Of a stretch of DNA of 13,567 nt, positions 13,485 to 13,567 are shown in pieces (position 1 is the first letter of the stretch; every line of letters starts with the position of its first letter). The stretch covers positions 11,105 through 24,671 of the forward strand of contig NZ_DDOV01000054.1 in assembly GCF_002341865.1 (NCBI RefSeq), in the 5' to 3' direction. Below the pieces are notes generated by a model. It had not been told where the DNA came from, ran no database searches, and saw only the letters and a list, made by a program, of their open reading frames with translations. The position numbers and the translations under genes are program-made. This DNA comes from Clostridium sp. UBA2485. Lineage in GTDB: Bacteria > Bacillota > Clostridia > Clostridiales > Clostridiaceae.

Positions 13485-13567
13485 CCTCTGGGGAAGTTAA
13501 TCAATGGAGAATTGAGAATGGAAAATTGACAATTATGGTTAAAATTAATTTTACAAATTAATTTCTT
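13485..13567 (-). repeat. Inverted copy (unit D) of the mosaic repeat, cut by the window edge
   Basis: Read on the minus strand, 13538-13485 aligns with unit B (2044-2097): by hand, 49 of 55 positions match with one single-base gap, including the shared end TTCCCCAGAGG. The neighbouring TAAAATTAATTT tract also matches. The homology runs toward the window edge, where the sequence AAATTAATTTTACAAATTAATTT takes the place of hairpin 1. The remainder lies outside the window. Confidence 0.75.

Overview
The window looks like a chromosomal segment of a low-GC, spore-forming Clostridium-type anaerobe. The evidence is the AT-rich composition, strong GGAGG-type ribosome binding sites, a spore photoproduct lyase, several oxygen-sensitive radical SAM enzymes, and an H-NOX domain fused to a chemoreceptor, an arrangement known from clostridia and Thermoanaerobacter. 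No phage, plasmid, IS transposase, CRISPR array, tRNA or rRNA is visible. Species cannot be named from the sequence alone.

Layout from left to right. (1) 53-1852, an H-NOX/methyl-accepting chemotaxis fusion with its own terminator. (2) 1853-2208, a non-coding mosaic: an AT microsatellite, three perfect hairpins and three related 40-55 bp repeat units. A fourth unit, inverted, is cut by the right edge of the window. (3) On the minus strand, a YkvI-type membrane protein and then a PflX-like radical SAM protein, separated by a terminator. (4) splB, divergent from the YkvI gene. (5) tldD-tldE, overlapping by one base, ending at a bidirectional terminator shared with (6) a convergent half-size EamA transporter. 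(7) A 388-base AT-rich gap. (8) A YtqA/YhcC-type radical SAM gene overlapping a comB-like phosphatase by four bases, followed by a terminator. (9) An S66 LD-carboxypeptidase. (10) A full-length EamA/DMT transporter.

The genes look like several independent short transcription units and not one pathway. Three fit spore or anaerobe biology: gas sensing through the heme chemoreceptor, spore UV repair by SplB, and possibly phosphosulfolactate metabolism by ComB (sulfolactate is a spore metabolite in Bacillus). Four start codons are moved inward here because a clear ribosome binding site sits before the internal codon: the PflX-like, YkvI, YtqA-like and DMT genes.

I did not find a convincing new multi-gene system. 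The points most worth a second look are the hairpin-rich dispersed repeat and its inverted partner 11 kb away, the SplB active site (alanine where Bacillus has its H-donor cysteine, with a cysteine elsewhere), the complete oxygen-binding distal pocket of the H-NOX domain, and a 17-bp perfect palindrome inside the tldD promoter.
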